Below are positions 53,844-64,000 of a stretch of 64,000 bases of DNA, piece by piece (positions within the stretch are counted from its first letter, which is position 1; the number at the start of each line of letters is the position of its first letter). The notes beneath the pieces were generated by a model. The model was not told the DNA's origin and did no database searches. It was given only the letters and a program-made list of their open reading frames with translations. Position numbers and translations under genes: made by a program. The DNA is from Lachnospira pectinoschiza (GTDB lineage Bacteria; Bacillota; Clostridia; Lachnospirales; Lachnospiraceae): assembly GCF_900103815.1 (NCBI RefSeq), contig NZ_FNHZ01000006.1:101726-165725 (forward strand). Direction: 5' to 3'.

Positions 53844-54317
53844 ATGAAAGGAATTTTTAAAAGAATCAAGACATTGGCAAACTTTAGATTTAAGGCAGTT
53901 TATACCCTTGAAAATGCAGTGATTGTCCCCATATTTTTTATGGTCTATATAATTTCCATAAGCGTTGCAATTTATATGCATGATAGGATTATTTTGCGAA
54001 ACGCCCTAGAGCAAGCGGCAATCGAATACGAATATCGCTACATTAATGCAGCAGAAGTTAAAGATAAGAATGAAATGACAGAAGAGGAATTTGCCACAAA
54101 AGTCAAAGACTACATAGATGCAAAAACTCTCTACTTAAATGACACAGATATAAATATACAAAAGAAAGATAACAATATTAAAATCACCGCGAAGGCAAGT
54201 TTCCCTCTAGTGACAGCCTACGTGGGTAAAAGCATAAACACAAGTGAAATGATATCAGTAAACAACCCGAAAAAATGGATAAGAATTACTAAAGCCTTAA
54301 AGGAGGCAGTGGATTAA
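53844..54317 (+). CDS. TadE-like minor pseudopilin
   Basis: The 157-residue protein has a TadE-type N-terminal helix with Glu (YTLENAVIVPIFFMVYIISI, residues 20-40) and a C-terminal alpha/beta domain (IQKKDNNIKITAKASFPLV). It is likely a minor component at the pilus base. RBS AAAGGAGGG; the next gene overlaps its stop by 1 base. Confidence 0.8.
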   Translation: MKGIFKRIKTLANFRFKAVYTLENAVIVPIFFMVYIISISVAIYMHDRIILRNALEQAAIEYEYRYINAAEVKDKNEMTEEEFATKVKDYIDAKTLYLNDTDINIQKKDNNIKITAKASFPLVTAYVGKSINTSEMISVNNPKKWIRITKALKEAVD

Positions 54318-55921
54318 TGAAGATGAATAAAAACCTAATCGAAGAAAATTTAAATATAGAATACGAAAGAGTAAACGGCCAGAGCCTAATGACCATCGAG
54401 ACAGACAAGGGCTACGAAGAGGATTACCAGATTAAGATGATTGTAAAAAATCGACTTGATCACTTCCTAAAGATTAGCAACGCGTCTGTAAACAACAAAC
54501 ACTATTTAAAGTATGACATCAGCAAGCGTCAGCAGTTCGCCCAGTTTTATGAATATGAGAAAATGAAACTAGAAGACGTTAGATTACTTTGCTCTAACAT
54601 CTCAGAAATGGTAAGACTAGTAGATGAATACATGTTAGATCTTGATTTTGTCCTACTTGACCCTAACTTTATTTACATGGATGTCATCACTAAAAATTTG
54701 AATTTTATTTACCTACCAAGTTTGAAAAACTCCAACTTTACAGATAATCTCCGCTCAGTATTTGAGTATGTCTTAGAGCACTTTGATCATTCCATGGATA
54801 AAACTAGCGTGGTATTTTTGTATGAATTTTACCAAAATATTCTCTCTAATAGCTACGACCCATATAATCTTTTAAAGCTCTACAACGAACTTCACGACAA
54901 GATGTTTGTAGAGGAAGTAAAAGCTCTTGAGCCAGACTACAATGACACTCCTCAAACTACAGATTATGAAAATGCAACAGAGCCGGAAGTGGAAAATAAT
55001 TCACCGGAGCCTAAAGAAAAATATAGAAGTTATCAGGATGACTTTTATGATAATGAAGGCTTTAGTGAGGAAGGGGTAACCATTGATACAATTTCAAAGG
55101 AAGAAATCTTAATTGATGATCCTGAAAAGGAAAAACTAGAGGTCAATAAAAAGGTTCTGGCAGCAGGTATAATTTTTACAATCCTTTCTTTAATAGAAAT
55201 GTTGTCTCCAAGATTAATTCCAATTGCTATCCCAAAGGCCCTAAACTTTGCATTTCTTTTAGTGGGCGTTGCTTGTATCTACTTATATAAGAAAAGCTTA
55301 GATAGCTTAAAGACAGAGCCAGCCCTTACAAAGGAAGAAATTCCTTATGTGACAAGAGAAAAGAAGACAAACTATCAAAACAAAGAAGCCTCAGCCGCTT
55401 ATAAGAGCAAAACATCCCCAGTCCCAGCGCCAGAGTACAGCTATACAAGTCCAACTAAAACAAATCCAACATCTAAGACAGCCTTTAAAGTTGAGGATAA
55501 CATTTCCGTTGATACAGTCCTTCTCTCGGATTTTGTAAAAAAGAGACATGCCAATAAATTCAAGTTAATTCTTGATGGGGACAGCACAGGCCTTATTGAA
55601 TCAGTTCATAAAAACATGGCTTTTAAAAATCCAGAAGATGTAGAACTTGAATTAGATAAAGAAGAAATCACCCTAAAGAAATTCCCTATGGTAATGGGTA
55701 ACTTTAAGGAAGTGGCAGACATTTTCTTTGACTCAAAGCTAGTTAGCAGAATGCACGCTAGCATTAAAAAAGAAGGAGAGGATTACATTTTCGAAGACCT
55801 TAATTCCTCTAACGGAAGCTTCCTAAACGGGGAAAGACTTGAAACTAGAGAAAAGAAAATTCTTAAGGATGGAGATATAATAACTATAGCATCAGTAAGT
55901 TTTAAGGTTGAAATAAGCTAG
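54317..55921 (+). CDS. DUF6382 and FHA domain protein
   Basis: The 534-residue protein has an N-terminal DUF6382 domain (residues 1-180: YDISKRQQFAQFYEYEKM, LLDPNFIYMDV), an acidic linker, two membrane helices at about residues 277-325, a Pro/Thr-rich linker, and a C-terminal FHA domain (KLVSRMHASIKKEGEDYIFE, then DLNSSNGSFLNGERL). FHA domains read phosphothreonine. It is the last gene of the tad operon and probably links pilus function to Ser/Thr kinase signalling (inferred). Confidence 0.88.
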   Translation: MKMNKNLIEENLNIEYERVNGQSLMTIETDKGYEEDYQIKMIVKNRLDHFLKISNASVNNKHYLKYDISKRQQFAQFYEYEKMKLEDVRLLCSNISEMVRLVDEYMLDLDFVLLDPNFIYMDVITKNLNFIYLPSLKNSNFTDNLRSVFEYVLEHFDHSMDKTSVVFLYEFYQNILSNSYDPYNLLKLYNELHDKMFVEEVKALEPDYNDTPQTTDYENATEPEVENNSPEPKEKYRSYQDDFYDNEGFSEEGVTIDTISKEEILIDDPEKEKLEVNKKVLAAGIIFTILSLIEMLSPRLIPIAIPKALNFAFLLVGVACIYLYKKSLDSLKTEPALTKEEIPYVTREKKTNYQNKEASAAYKSKTSPVPAPEYSYTSPTKTNPTSKTAFKVEDNISVDTVLLSDFVKKRHANKFKLILDGDSTGLIESVHKNMAFKNPEDVELELDKEEITLKKFPMVMGNFKEVADIFFDSKLVSRMHASIKKEGEDYIFEDLNSSNGSFLNGERLETREKKILKDGDIITIASVSFKVEIS

Positions 55922-55989
55922 CCTTTATGCTATATTCAAGATAATAATAATAAAGTTTTGGAACAATTAAAGAATTTGGGGGATAGATT

Positions 55990-57015
55990 ATGAGGGTAAA
56001 TATTTATTATGGCGGAAGAGGTTTAGCTGATGACCCAACTTTAACAGTAATTTCAAAGATTCAGGACATTTTAGAGGAATTAAAGGTTAAGGTTGAAAGA
56101 TACAATTTATACGAATTAAAAAATAAAATCACTTCACTAGGTTCAACTATAGGCGATTGCGACGGCGTGGTCCTTGCAACCACTGTGGAATGGGTAGGCA
56201 TGGGCGGCTATATGCAACATTTTCTTGATAGCTGCTGGCTCTACGCAGATAAAAGCAAGGTAGAAGACGTCTACATGTTCCCAGTTGTCCTTTCAAGATG
56301 TTATGGAGAAAGAGAAGTTGTTAACGCTTTTAACAATTCTTGGGAGATCATTGGTGGAAAACTAGGGAATAGCCTAAGTGCCTATGTGGATAATGTTTCT
56401 GATTTCGAATTTAATGTAGATTACAACACCTTCATTGAAAAGTTTTCTGAAAATATATACAGAACCATCTCAAAGAAGGCTCTAACACTACCCTCAAGCA
56501 CAAGTATGATTAAGAAAAATCTACTTCGAGATACAATTCATCTAACACCGCAGGAAAATGAGCAGCTTTCAAAGTTTGCGGCCGACGACACATTTGTAAA
56601 AACTCAAAAAGAAGACATCGAGTATCTATCGGCAATGTATAAGGAACTCTATGATAGCGAAAGCAAGGGCGGCGACCAATATTACATCGACGTCTTGAAA
56701 AATAATTTCAATAACAGCAGCAAATACCTAGGAAGTTACATGCTAATAATCAGCGATAAGAAAGAGCAAACAAGCATTACAGATACTTCTTCAAGCAAGA
56801 AACTAGTTATTGAAATCTCAGGTTCCAACATAGAGGTAAGCTTTGGTGAAAAGCTTGATGCAGATGTGATTGGCAAAATGGATAAAGAAACTTTTGAAAG
56901 AATTGTCAGCGGACAGACCTCTTTCCAGCGCTCATTTATGGCAGGAGACATGACCGCAAAGGGCAATCTAAAGGATTTGAAAATGTTAGACGAATTATTT
57001 ATTTTTCAAAAATAG
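55990..57015 (+). CDS. Flavodoxin-like (NAD(P)H-dependent reductase) domain with SCP2-like tail
   Basis: The 341-residue protein has an N-terminal flavodoxin-like fold (INIYYGGRG-like start, DCDGVVLATTVEWVGMGGYM) and a C-terminal SCP2-type domain (VIGKMDKETFERIVSGQTSF, then FMAGDMTAKGNLKDL). SCP2 domains bind lipids. The combination suggests a flavoprotein acting on hydrophobic ligands, but no substrate can be named. GGGGG lies before the ATG. Confidence 0.75.
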   Translation: MRVNIYYGGRGLADDPTLTVISKIQDILEELKVKVERYNLYELKNKITSLGSTIGDCDGVVLATTVEWVGMGGYMQHFLDSCWLYADKSKVEDVYMFPVVLSRCYGEREVVNAFNNSWEIIGGKLGNSLSAYVDNVSDFEFNVDYNTFIEKFSENIYRTISKKALTLPSSTSMIKKNLLRDTIHLTPQENEQLSKFAADDTFVKTQKEDIEYLSAMYKELYDSESKGGDQYYIDVLKNNFNNSSKYLGSYMLIISDKKEQTSITDTSSSKKLVIEISGSNIEVSFGEKLDADVIGKMDKETFERIVSGQTSFQRSFMAGDMTAKGNLKDLKMLDELFIFQK

Positions 57016-57128
57016 TAATATTGTAATATCCCTTTCTTTAGGTTATTATACTAAGTGTACTTTAGTAGGGTACAGTAGGTAAATGTGTACTATACAGGAA
57101 GTGCTAATAATAATAAGGGAGAAAGCAC

Positions 57129-57545
57129 ATGAAGAAAGATGATTGTATTTTTTGTAAACTTGCTAATGGAGAGATAGAGACAAACTCAATTTATGAAGAT
57201 GAGCTTGTAAAGGTAATTTTTGATGCTAGTCCAGCTTCTAAGGGCCATGTTCTCATTTTACCAAAGAATCATTTTGATAACATTTATGAGTTAGATGATG
57301 AGACAGCAGCCCATATATTCAAGGTAGCTACTAAGGTGGCTAAGGCATATAATCAGGTACTTGATTTTGACGGACTTAATATCGTGCAGAATAATGGTGA
57401 GGCAGCAGGTCAAACTGTTTTCCATTTCCACATGCATATTATTCCAAGATACAAGAATGATTCTGTAAATGTGACTTGGACTCCAGGTGAAGCTACACAA
57501 GCAGATATAGATGAAATTAAGAAAAAGGTTTCTTCTTTATTGTAA
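57129..57545 (+). CDS. HIT family hydrolase (HinT-like)
   Basis: The 138-residue protein has CIFCKLANGEI (Cys pair with a later His for zinc) and the histidine triad HFHMHIIPRYK. It hydrolyses purine nucleoside phosphoramidates or related compounds. GGGAG precedes the ATG; monocistronic. Confidence 0.95.
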   Translation: MKKDDCIFCKLANGEIETNSIYEDELVKVIFDASPASKGHVLILPKNHFDNIYELDDETAAHIFKVATKVAKAYNQVLDFDGLNIVQNNGEAAGQTVFHFHMHIIPRYKNDSVNVTWTPGEATQADIDEIKKKVSSLL

Positions 57546-57617
57546 TTTATTACCATATTGAATATATCTAATTTTGTAGACATGTTATTTTAGTGCTTAT
57601 AAATGGAGGAAGTTGGT

Positions 57618-59906
57618 ATGATAAAATTAAGCAAAGGCGGAGCTTACCTTTTAAACGGTGTCGACATTATTGAGGATGGTGTTGATGTCTGTAAAGAAGT
57701 TGCTTCAAAGGTTGGCAGAGAAGTTTCAGTAGAAGAAGCTAAAAAGAACACAATCGCATATGGAATTTTAGAGAAGCATAATACATCAGGTAATATGGAA
57801 AAGTTAAAGATCAAGTTTGATAAGATGACTTCTCATGATATTACTTTCGTTGGTATTATTCAGACAGCAAGAGCTTCTGGACTTGAGAAGTTCCCACTTC
57901 CATATGTTTTAACAAATTGCCACAACAGTTTATGTGCTGTTGGTGGAACAATTAATGAAGATGATCACATGTTTGGACTTACAGCTGCTAAGAAGTATGG
58001 CGGAATCTATGTTCCACCTCATCAGGCAGTTATCCATCAGTTTGCTAGAGAAGAGCTCGCAGAAGCAGGCAAGATGATTCTTGGTTCTGATAGCCACACT
58101 CGTTACGGTGCTCTAGGTACAATGGCTATGGGTGAAGGTGGTCCTGAACTTGTTAAGCAGTTACTTAATAGAACTTATGATATTAACATGCCAGGGGTAG
58201 TTGCTATCTATATGACAGGCGAGCCAGCTAAGGGTGTTGGTCCTCAGGATGTGGCTCTTGCTATCATCGGCGAAGTTTTCGCAAATGGCTATGTTAAGAA
58301 TAAGGTTATGGAATTCGTTGGACCTGGTGTTTCAAGTCTTTCAGCTGATTTCAGAATCGGTGTAGATGTAATGACAACAGAGACAACATGTCTTTCTTCA
58401 ATTTGGAGAACAGACGATAGAATCAAGGAATTCTACGACATTCACGGAAGAAGTCAGTCATACGCTGAACTTAATCCTGGTGATGTTGCTTACTACGATG
58501 GAGTTGTATACGTTGATCTTTCAAAGATCAAGCCTATGATTGCTATGCCATTCCATCCAAGTAATACATATACAATCGAAGAAGTTAACGCTAACCTAAA
58601 GGACATCTTAGCTGATGTTGAAAAGAAGGCTTTAGTAAGTCTTGATGGTCAGGTTGACTACTCATTACAGAATAAGATTAGAGACGGCAAGTTATATGTT
58701 GATCAGGGAATTATCGCTGGTTGTGCTGGTGGTGGTTTTGAAAATATTTGCGCAGCCGCAGATATTCTAAAGGGCCGCTCAATTGGTGCAGACGAATTTA
58801 CATTATCTGTATATCCAGCTTCAACACCAATCTATGTTGAACTTGCAAGAAATGGTAGATTAGCTGACCTTATGGCAACAGGTGCTATTGTTAAGACAGC
58901 ATTCTGTGGACCTTGCTTTGGTGCAGGTGATACTCCAGCTAATAATGCCTTCTCAATTAGACATTCAACTAGAAACTTCCCTAACAGAGAAGGTTCTAAG
59001 TTACAAAATGGCCAGATTGCATCAGTTGCACTTATGGATGCTCGTTCTATTGCAGCAACAGCAGCTAATAAGGGTTACTTAACTTCAGCAACAGACTTAG
59101 ATGTAGAATTTAGCGGTCCAACATATCATTTCGATAGCTCAATCTATGCTAATCGTGTATTTGATAGCAAGGGCGTTGCAGATCCAAGTCAGGAAATTCA
59201 GTTTGGCCCTAATATTAAGGATTGGCCAGATATGGTTTCATTACCAGAAAATCTTGTAATTAAGGTGGTATCTGAGATCCATGATCCTGTAACAACAACT
59301 GATGAACTTATTCCATCAGGTGAAACATCATCATACAGATCAAATCCACTTGGTCTTGCAGAATTTGCTCTTTCAAGAAAAGATCCTGCATATGTAGGAA
59401 AGGCTAAGGAAATCCAGAAGGCTGAAAAGGCTAGAGAAGCTGGAGAATGCATGGGTGATGCAGTACCTGAATTAAGAGAAATCATGCATACAATCAAGGA
59501 AAGCTTTGATGTATCTAAGGAAAATACAGGTGTTGGTTCTACAATCTTTGCAGTTAAGCCAGGTGATGGTTCAGCTAGAGAACAGGCTGCTTCTTGTCAG
59601 AAGGTTCTTGGCGGTTGGGCTAACATTGCTAACGAATATGCAACTAAGCGTTATAGATCAAATCTTATTAACTGGGGTATGTTGCCATTTATTATTGATA
59701 AGGGTGATTTACCATTTGCTAATGATGATTACATTTTCATTCCAAATGTACAGGATGCAATCACAAAGAAAGCTACAAGCTTTAAGGCATACGTTGTTAA
59801 TAAGGGAATGAAGGAATTCGAACTTAAGATGGATGAACTTACAGATGATGAGCGCCAGATTATTTTAGATGGTTGCTTAATCAATTACTATAAGTCACAT
59901 CACTAA
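57618..59906 (+). CDS. Aconitase-family hydratase (YbhJ-like)
   Basis: The 762-residue Fe-S hydratase has [54 protein letters not shown] and [18 protein letters not shown], containing the cysteines expected for a [4Fe-4S] cluster, and a C-terminal swivel domain ([20 protein letters not shown]). It is distinct in length from classic AcnA (about 890); the substrate may be citrate or another hydroxy acid. The ATG at 57618 follows GGAGGAAG. Confidence 0.85.
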   Translation: MIKLSKGGAYLLNGVDIIEDGVDVCKEVASKVGREVSVEEAKKNTIAYGILEKHNTSGNMEKLKIKFDKMTSHDITFVGIIQTARASGLEKFPLPYVLTNCHNSLCAVGGTINEDDHMFGLTAAKKYGGIYVPPHQAVIHQFAREELAEAGKMILGSDSHTRYGALGTMAMGEGGPELVKQLLNRTYDINMPGVVAIYMTGEPAKGVGPQDVALAIIGEVFANGYVKNKVMEFVGPGVSSLSADFRIGVDVMTTETTCLSSIWRTDDRIKEFYDIHGRSQSYAELNPGDVAYYDGVVYVDLSKIKPMIAMPFHPSNTYTIEEVNANLKDILADVEKKALVSLDGQVDYSLQNKIRDGKLYVDQGIIAGCAGGGFENICAAADILKGRSIGADEFTLSVYPASTPIYVELARNGRLADLMATGAIVKTAFCGPCFGAGDTPANNAFSIRHSTRNFPNREGSKLQNGQIASVALMDARSIAATAANKGYLTSATDLDVEFSGPTYHFDSSIYANRVFDSKGVADPSQEIQFGPNIKDWPDMVSLPENLVIKVVSEIHDPVTTTDELIPSGETSSYRSNPLGLAEFALSRKDPAYVGKAKEIQKAEKAREAGECMGDAVPELREIMHTIKESFDVSKENTGVGSTIFAVKPGDGSAREQAASCQKVLGGWANIANEYATKRYRSNLINWGMLPFIIDKGDLPFANDDYIFIPNVQDAITKKATSFKAYVVNKGMKEFELKMDELTDDERQIILDGCLINYYKSHH

Positions 59907-60037
59907 TAATCCATAAATTAGCTTGCTAATTGGCAAATTTAATTTTGCAAAAAATGGACATAATAATTTAGAAAAAGTTGAATTTCTTTCAGATTATAAT
60001 TGCGATTGTTTTAAAATATTGTTACAATTTATATAAT

Positions 60038-60089
60038 TTATAAAGGATGAGGGAGATTCTCGGTTGAGAGTCTCCCATCAGCTTTATAA
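60038..60089 (+). other. Long 5' leader stem-loop
   Basis: TTATAAAG, GAT and GGGAGATTCTC pair in order with GAGAGTCTCCC, ATC and CTTTATAA around a GGTT loop. It begins 1 base after a TATAAT (60032-60037), so the transcript of the gene at 60130 would start with this hairpin. No T run, so not a terminator. Confidence 0.5.
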
Positions 60090-60129
60090 GAAAACACTTT
60101 TGGCTTAGAAAGAGGGAGTGAAATATATT

Positions 60130-61224
60130 ATGGCAGACCAGAATATACTTAATGGCGGATTAGAAATTTTAGAGCAGATTATATCTGATGTAACAGAGTA
60201 TAACGACAATAGAGAGGAACTTGATGAGTTGAACGAAAGCATCAAAGCTTTATCTAGAGAAGTTAATACAGCAGAAAAAAATATTCAGACAGAAGTTACA
60301 TCACGTGTAAAGGAAGGCAGCGCAAGTATAAATGCGAGCTATGATAAACTTGTTGGAGCAAGAAAAAATAAACTAAAGAAGGCTCAGTCTAAAAGAGACC
60401 AGGCTAAGATGGCAGGAGTAAAGGAACGTATTGCCGCAGAAACACAGGACTTAAAGACAGAAAATAGAGAGTTAAAGCGTCAGATAGAAAAGGCCTTTGC
60501 TCAAGAAAAGGTAAGTCTATTTTGCAATTCAAGATTATTTTTAGCATTATTTAATTCGAAAACTATGTTAGATTATGTTATCTTTGTAGCATGTGTTGCT
60601 ATTGTTTTTGGCTTGATTCCATTTGGAATTTATATAAGCCCAGTTATAGATGATATATTTCTTGTTTTATATACATTTGTTGTTGCTTTAATTGTTATTC
60701 TCATCTACAAGAAGGTTAACTCAGGAATTATGGTTAATCACAGAGAATTAATAACACAGGCACAAGAAGTTAAGAATCTCATTAAGATTAATGAATTCAA
60801 AATTGAAAAAATCAGACATAGTATTAAAAAAGATAAGAATGAAGAAATGTATGGCCTAGAGTCATATGATGAGAAAATAGAAGCTATCAACAACGAGATT
60901 ATTAGGATCGAAAGCGAAAGAGAAGCTGCGTGCGATGAGTTTGAGCAAAAGACTAAGACTAATATTATCTCTGAAATTGAGGGCAGATATACAGGTAAAA
61001 TTGAAGAAAACAAAAATTTATTAGCATCCAAGAAAAAAGAAAGAGAAGTTCTTGAAAAGAAATTAACTGATCAGAAAATGTTTATTTCTAATAACTATGA
61101 ATCTTATCTTGGAAGAGAATTCATAGATGATGAAGACAAGTTATTTGAGCTTGCAGAAATGATGAAAGAGTATGAATTTGATACAATTGGTCAGGCAATT
61201 TCTGAATTTAAGGAACTAAGATAA
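60130..61224 (+). CDS. Coiled-coil membrane protein, unknown
   Basis: The 364-residue protein has an N-terminal coiled coil (residues 15-130), two membrane helices (about 148-200: DYVIFVACVAIVFGLIPFGI and IFLVLYTFVVALIVILIY), and a second long coiled coil to the C-terminus. No enzyme motif is seen. It is probably a structural or scaffold protein at the membrane and lies in one operon with the DUF5711 and CvpA genes. ATG 60130 is taken; a GTG at 60118 overlaps the RBS. Confidence 0.7.
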   Translation: MADQNILNGGLEILEQIISDVTEYNDNREELDELNESIKALSREVNTAEKNIQTEVTSRVKEGSASINASYDKLVGARKNKLKKAQSKRDQAKMAGVKERIAAETQDLKTENRELKRQIEKAFAQEKVSLFCNSRLFLALFNSKTMLDYVIFVACVAIVFGLIPFGIYISPVIDDIFLVLYTFVVALIVILIYKKVNSGIMVNHRELITQAQEVKNLIKINEFKIEKIRHSIKKDKNEEMYGLESYDEKIEAINNEIIRIESEREAACDEFEQKTKTNIISEIEGRYTGKIEENKNLLASKKKEREVLEKKLTDQKMFISNNYESYLGREFIDDEDKLFELAEMMKEYEFDTIGQAISEFKELR

Positions 61225-61237
61225 ATAGGGAGGTCGT

Positions 61238-62488
61238 ATGGCTGACATATTATCAGGCAAACCTAGATTCAATGGCGATAAGAATGCGCCAATTAGAAAA
61301 ATAGTTCAAAAAGATTCAGAGGATAGCAATGATATTTACACAGAGGAAGAAATACGTCAAAAAGTAAGACAGCACAGAATCACACAGCTTAAGGTGGTGA
61401 CGGCAGTAGTATTTGTAATTGCTTTGATAGTGCTCTTAGTTATTTACATTTTGGATAATAGAACTTATTCCTCATATAAATTGACTAAGTCAATAAGTAG
61501 AGAAGACGTGGAAACATCAGATTACATTTCCTATGGAGATGGATATTTAAGATGTAGTAGTGATGGTATTTCATATTTTACATTAGATGGAACCGCTGTA
61601 TGGAATCAAACCTTTAGCATGAAGAAACCTCAGGTTAAGATTTGCGATAGCTTTATTGCTGTTGGCGATGTTAACGGTAACATGATTTATTTATTTGATA
61701 AGTCAGGTTACATAAGTGAAGTTAACACATCCCTTACAATTTCCCAGGTGGAAGTAGCAAAGGATGGCTTAGTGGTTGCAGTTCTTGAAGATAACAACGC
61801 TAACTATATTAATATGTATGACAAATCCGGTGAGAAAATCTATAGCGTAAAGACAACGCTTTCCGGAGATGGCTATCCATTTGATGTAAGCATTACAGAT
61901 GATGGTACAAAACTTATGGCAGCTTACATATATGTAAGTGGAGAAGAAATTAAGAACAACATCGTATTCTATAATTTCTCTGAAGTTGGTAAAAATGAAA
62001 CTGAAAGAGTTGTAGGCGGCTATGATTTCGACTCAACAATTGTTGGAGATGTGCAGTTCCTTACAGATACACTTGCAGTGGCAGTAAGCGAGAATAGCAT
62101 CAGCCTATATAAGGTAAAAGAAACACCAAAGCTTTTAAAAAAGATTAGTATAGATGAAGAAATTCAAAGAATCTTTTATAGCGACAAATACATTGGTATC
62201 GTTACAGATAACACGGATTCGTCCGATTTATACAAATTAGTGGTTTATAACACATCAGGTAATGAGGTATGTGAAACAACGTTTGACACAAACTATGACA
62301 CAATCCAGTTTGATGATTCAAGTATTGTTTTAAACAATGACTCATCTCTTTGTGTTATGAATATGAAGGGAAAGGTTTTAGCAAATATTTCCTTTGATTC
62401 CACAATTTCAGATGTGGTTTGCTTAGGTAAAAAAGGAAAGTATGTTATAATTAATAGAAATTACATACAAACTATAAAACTAAAATAA
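61238..62488 (+). CDS. DUF5711 membrane-anchored beta-propeller-like protein
   Basis: The 416-residue protein has a basic cytoplasmic start, one membrane helix (about residues 50-72: VVTAVVFVIALIVLLVIYIL) and an extracytoplasmic series of beta repeats (e.g. DGYLRCSSDGISYFTLDG, DVNGNMIYLFDKSGYI, ANYINMYDKSGEKIYSV). The repeats are typical of DUF5711. Function is unknown. RBS GGGAGG; 13 bases after the coiled-coil gene. Confidence 0.82.
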   Translation: MADILSGKPRFNGDKNAPIRKIVQKDSEDSNDIYTEEEIRQKVRQHRITQLKVVTAVVFVIALIVLLVIYILDNRTYSSYKLTKSISREDVETSDYISYGDGYLRCSSDGISYFTLDGTAVWNQTFSMKKPQVKICDSFIAVGDVNGNMIYLFDKSGYISEVNTSLTISQVEVAKDGLVVAVLEDNNANYINMYDKSGEKIYSVKTTLSGDGYPFDVSITDDGTKLMAAYIYVSGEEIKNNIVFYNFSEVGKNETERVVGGYDFDSTIVGDVQFLTDTLAVAVSENSISLYKVKETPKLLKKISIDEEIQRIFYSDKYIGIVTDNTDSSDLYKLVVYNTSGNEVCETTFDTNYDTIQFDDSSIVLNNDSSLCVMNMKGKVLANISFDSTISDVVCLGKKGKYVIINRNYIQTIKLK

Positions 62489-62523
62489 TCTTTTCAGATT
62501 AATAAATTAAGGGAGGACAAGAA

Positions 62524-63297
62524 ATGTTAGTAGTTATAATTTTAGCTATTTTGGTTGGATTTGCTATATGGGGTTATGCTCAAGGCGTGTTAAAGATTGC
62601 GCTTTCAATTGTTTCATTAATCGCAAGTATTTTAGTAACAACAATTTTTGCCCCAATTATTACAGAAGCAATTAAAAACAATTCTGATTTAGACAACAAG
62701 ATGGAACAATCCTTCTATGAAATTTTAGGAGAGAATGAGGCGGTAAATTCTTACCTCACATCCAATGAACTTGCTAATCAGACAATAGATACATCAAAGC
62801 TTACACAAATCTCTGATAAGATGAATGAAATCATTGAACAAATCGGTGAGAAGTTCGAATTACCAGATTCACTTGTAAAAGCTCTTTCAAATAACTCATC
62901 TTCAGATATGGCATCAACAATGTCTGAGTATGGCACAACAAGTGTAAGAGATATTACATTACACATTGCAGCTACAAGCCTTACAAATATTGTATTTAAC
63001 GCTTTAGTATACATGATATTAATTGTAGTTCTCTACATTATAATCAGAATGATCTTAGCATTTACTAATATCCTTGCTAAGATTCCATTTGTAGAAGGAG
63101 CTAATCAAATCCTTGGAGCAGCAGTTGGTTTATGTGAAGGCTTAATAATAGTATGGTTATTCTTTATAGTAATAACAGCTCTTGGAAACACAGAGTTTGC
63201 ATCTAATCTATTATTAGATATTAATGAAAATGCAATACTAGCCTTCTTATATAATCACAACCCACTAAATACATTATTACTTACTAGAATCTTCTAG
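62524..63297 (+). CDS. CvpA family membrane protein
   Basis: The 257-residue protein has four membrane helices: VVIILAILVGFAIWGYAQG and KIALSIVSLIASILVTTIFA at the N-terminus, two more around residues 160-220, and an extracytoplasmic helical insert between them. The G-x-x-x-G pattern in the first helix is typical of CvpA. Such proteins affect envelope stress and secretion in several bacteria. GGGAGG precedes the ATG. Confidence 0.85.
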   Translation: MLVVIILAILVGFAIWGYAQGVLKIALSIVSLIASILVTTIFAPIITEAIKNNSDLDNKMEQSFYEILGENEAVNSYLTSNELANQTIDTSKLTQISDKMNEIIEQIGEKFELPDSLVKALSNNSSSDMASTMSEYGTTSVRDITLHIAATSLTNIVFNALVYMILIVVLYIIIRMILAFTNILAKIPFVEGANQILGAAVGLCEGLIIVWLFFIVITALGNTEFASNLLLDINENAILAFLYNHNPLNTLLLTRIF

Positions 63298-63346
63298 AAA
63301 ATGTGTCGCTTTAATTCAAAACAAAAAATATAAGCTAGTAAATAAG

Positions 63347-63410
63347 CACATCTAGCTCGTAGACATAGGATTAAAAACCTATTAATTGCGAGTTAGATGT
63401 GATTTTTTTA
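63347..63410 (+). terminator. Terminator before the rRNA operon
   Basis: CACATCTAGCTCG pairs with CGAGTTAGATGTG (one wobble), with an inner ATAGG/CCTAT stem, followed by seven T. Confidence 0.85.
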
Positions 63411-63580
63411 ATTGAAAAAGAAAAGAAAAATCATTATAATAGAAACACGAATCTTTAAATTGTGATTTGTAAAAATGTATATATTCTTTTGAAAAACACC
63501 ATTAAAGCCTGATAAATACTGGCTTTCTTTGATTTTTTTGAAAAACTTTAAAAAAATCGCAAAAAATTAGAAAAATAGTG

Positions 63581-63609
63581 TTGACAGAAAGGAACTGTGG
63601 TGATAATAT
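63581..63609 (+). promoter_or_regulatory. rRNA operon promoter
   Basis: TTGACA at 63581-63586 and TAATAT at 63604-63609 with a 17-base spacer, about 240 bases upstream of 16S rRNA. The leader between holds no gene and would be removed during rRNA processing. Confidence 0.8.
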
Positions 63610-63854
63610 ATACAAGTCGCTGCGATACAGCAACGACAACAAAACATCAACAAAGCCAGTAAACACGAGGCTTTGAAGATAAGAACCTTGACAACTGAAC
63701 AGAATGACAACCTTGAAAATTCTTTGAAATATTCAAGCGAGTAATCAATCGTAAAACAATTTTGTTTTGAAATGATTATCCTTAATAACAGTAATGTTAA
63801 ACGGAAACGAAACTATTAAGCTAGTTCGTTCAGAACTAAGCTAAGGTAAAACTT

Positions 63855-64000
<146 letters not shown>

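Noticed and set aside
56385..56393. Sixth perfect DnaA box
   Set aside because: A single isolated 9-mer encoding YVDN in the flavodoxin/SCP2 gene. One copy can occur by chance.

Overview
The window looks like a chromosomal segment of a low-GC Gram-positive anaerobe of the Clostridia, most likely a Lachnospiraceae member. Signs are Hcp, DegV, YitT, HD-GYP, the hprK-murB-rapZ-whiA block, a SAM-I riboswitch before metK, a Firmicutes-type tad pilus operon with a DUF6382-FHA gene, and the 5' end of a 16S rRNA gene. Genus and species cannot be fixed from sequence reading alone.

Layout. 1-11.2 kb: end of hcp, a small secreted protein, DegV facing a TetR regulator, a nitronate monooxygenase-like flavoenzyme, a chemoreceptor, a secreted alkaline phosphatase followed by a YibE/F membrane protein, and a DUF5131 gene. 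11.23-26.49 kb: a probable genomic island. A 21-bp perfect direct repeat lies at 11230-11250 and again at 26470-26490, the second copy inside the first codons of a low-molecular-weight phosphatase gene. The island carries an AraC regulator with two ABC exporter-fold transporters and a complete ECF module (11.2-18.6 kb), a pstS remnant, a Fic gene behind a six-box operator array, an XRE/ImmA pair, a DUF4417 gene with a folded leader, a toxin-like/immunity-like pair, and several unknown genes. No integrase is visible. Two copies of a structured element, each followed by a long hairpin, sit directly after the Fic stop codon and after the toxin/immunity cassette.

26.5-45.1 kb: core genes. These are the phosphatase, a DEAD-box helicase behind an attenuator-like leader, YitT, HD-GYP, SAM riboswitch-metK, two surface proteins on the minus strand, uvrC, hprK, murB, rapZ, whiA, two CobW-type GTPases (one with a long His/Cys-rich tract, one fused to a YcgQ-like domain), nudC and a GH25 lysozyme. 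Inside nudC are five perfect DnaA boxes within 126 bp. 45.2-55.9 kb: an 11-gene tad-type pilus operon, including a 55-aa Flp pilin and a prepilin peptidase that appears to start at ATT. 56-63.3 kb: a flavodoxin-like/SCP2 protein, a HIT protein, an aconitase-family hydratase, a coiled-coil membrane protein, a DUF5711 protein and CvpA. 63.58 kb to the end: rRNA promoter, leader and the start of 16S rRNA.

The best candidates for something undescribed are the integrase-less island with its att-like repeats, the paired structured element with compensatory base changes, the operator array before fic, and the DnaA-box cluster embedded in nudC.
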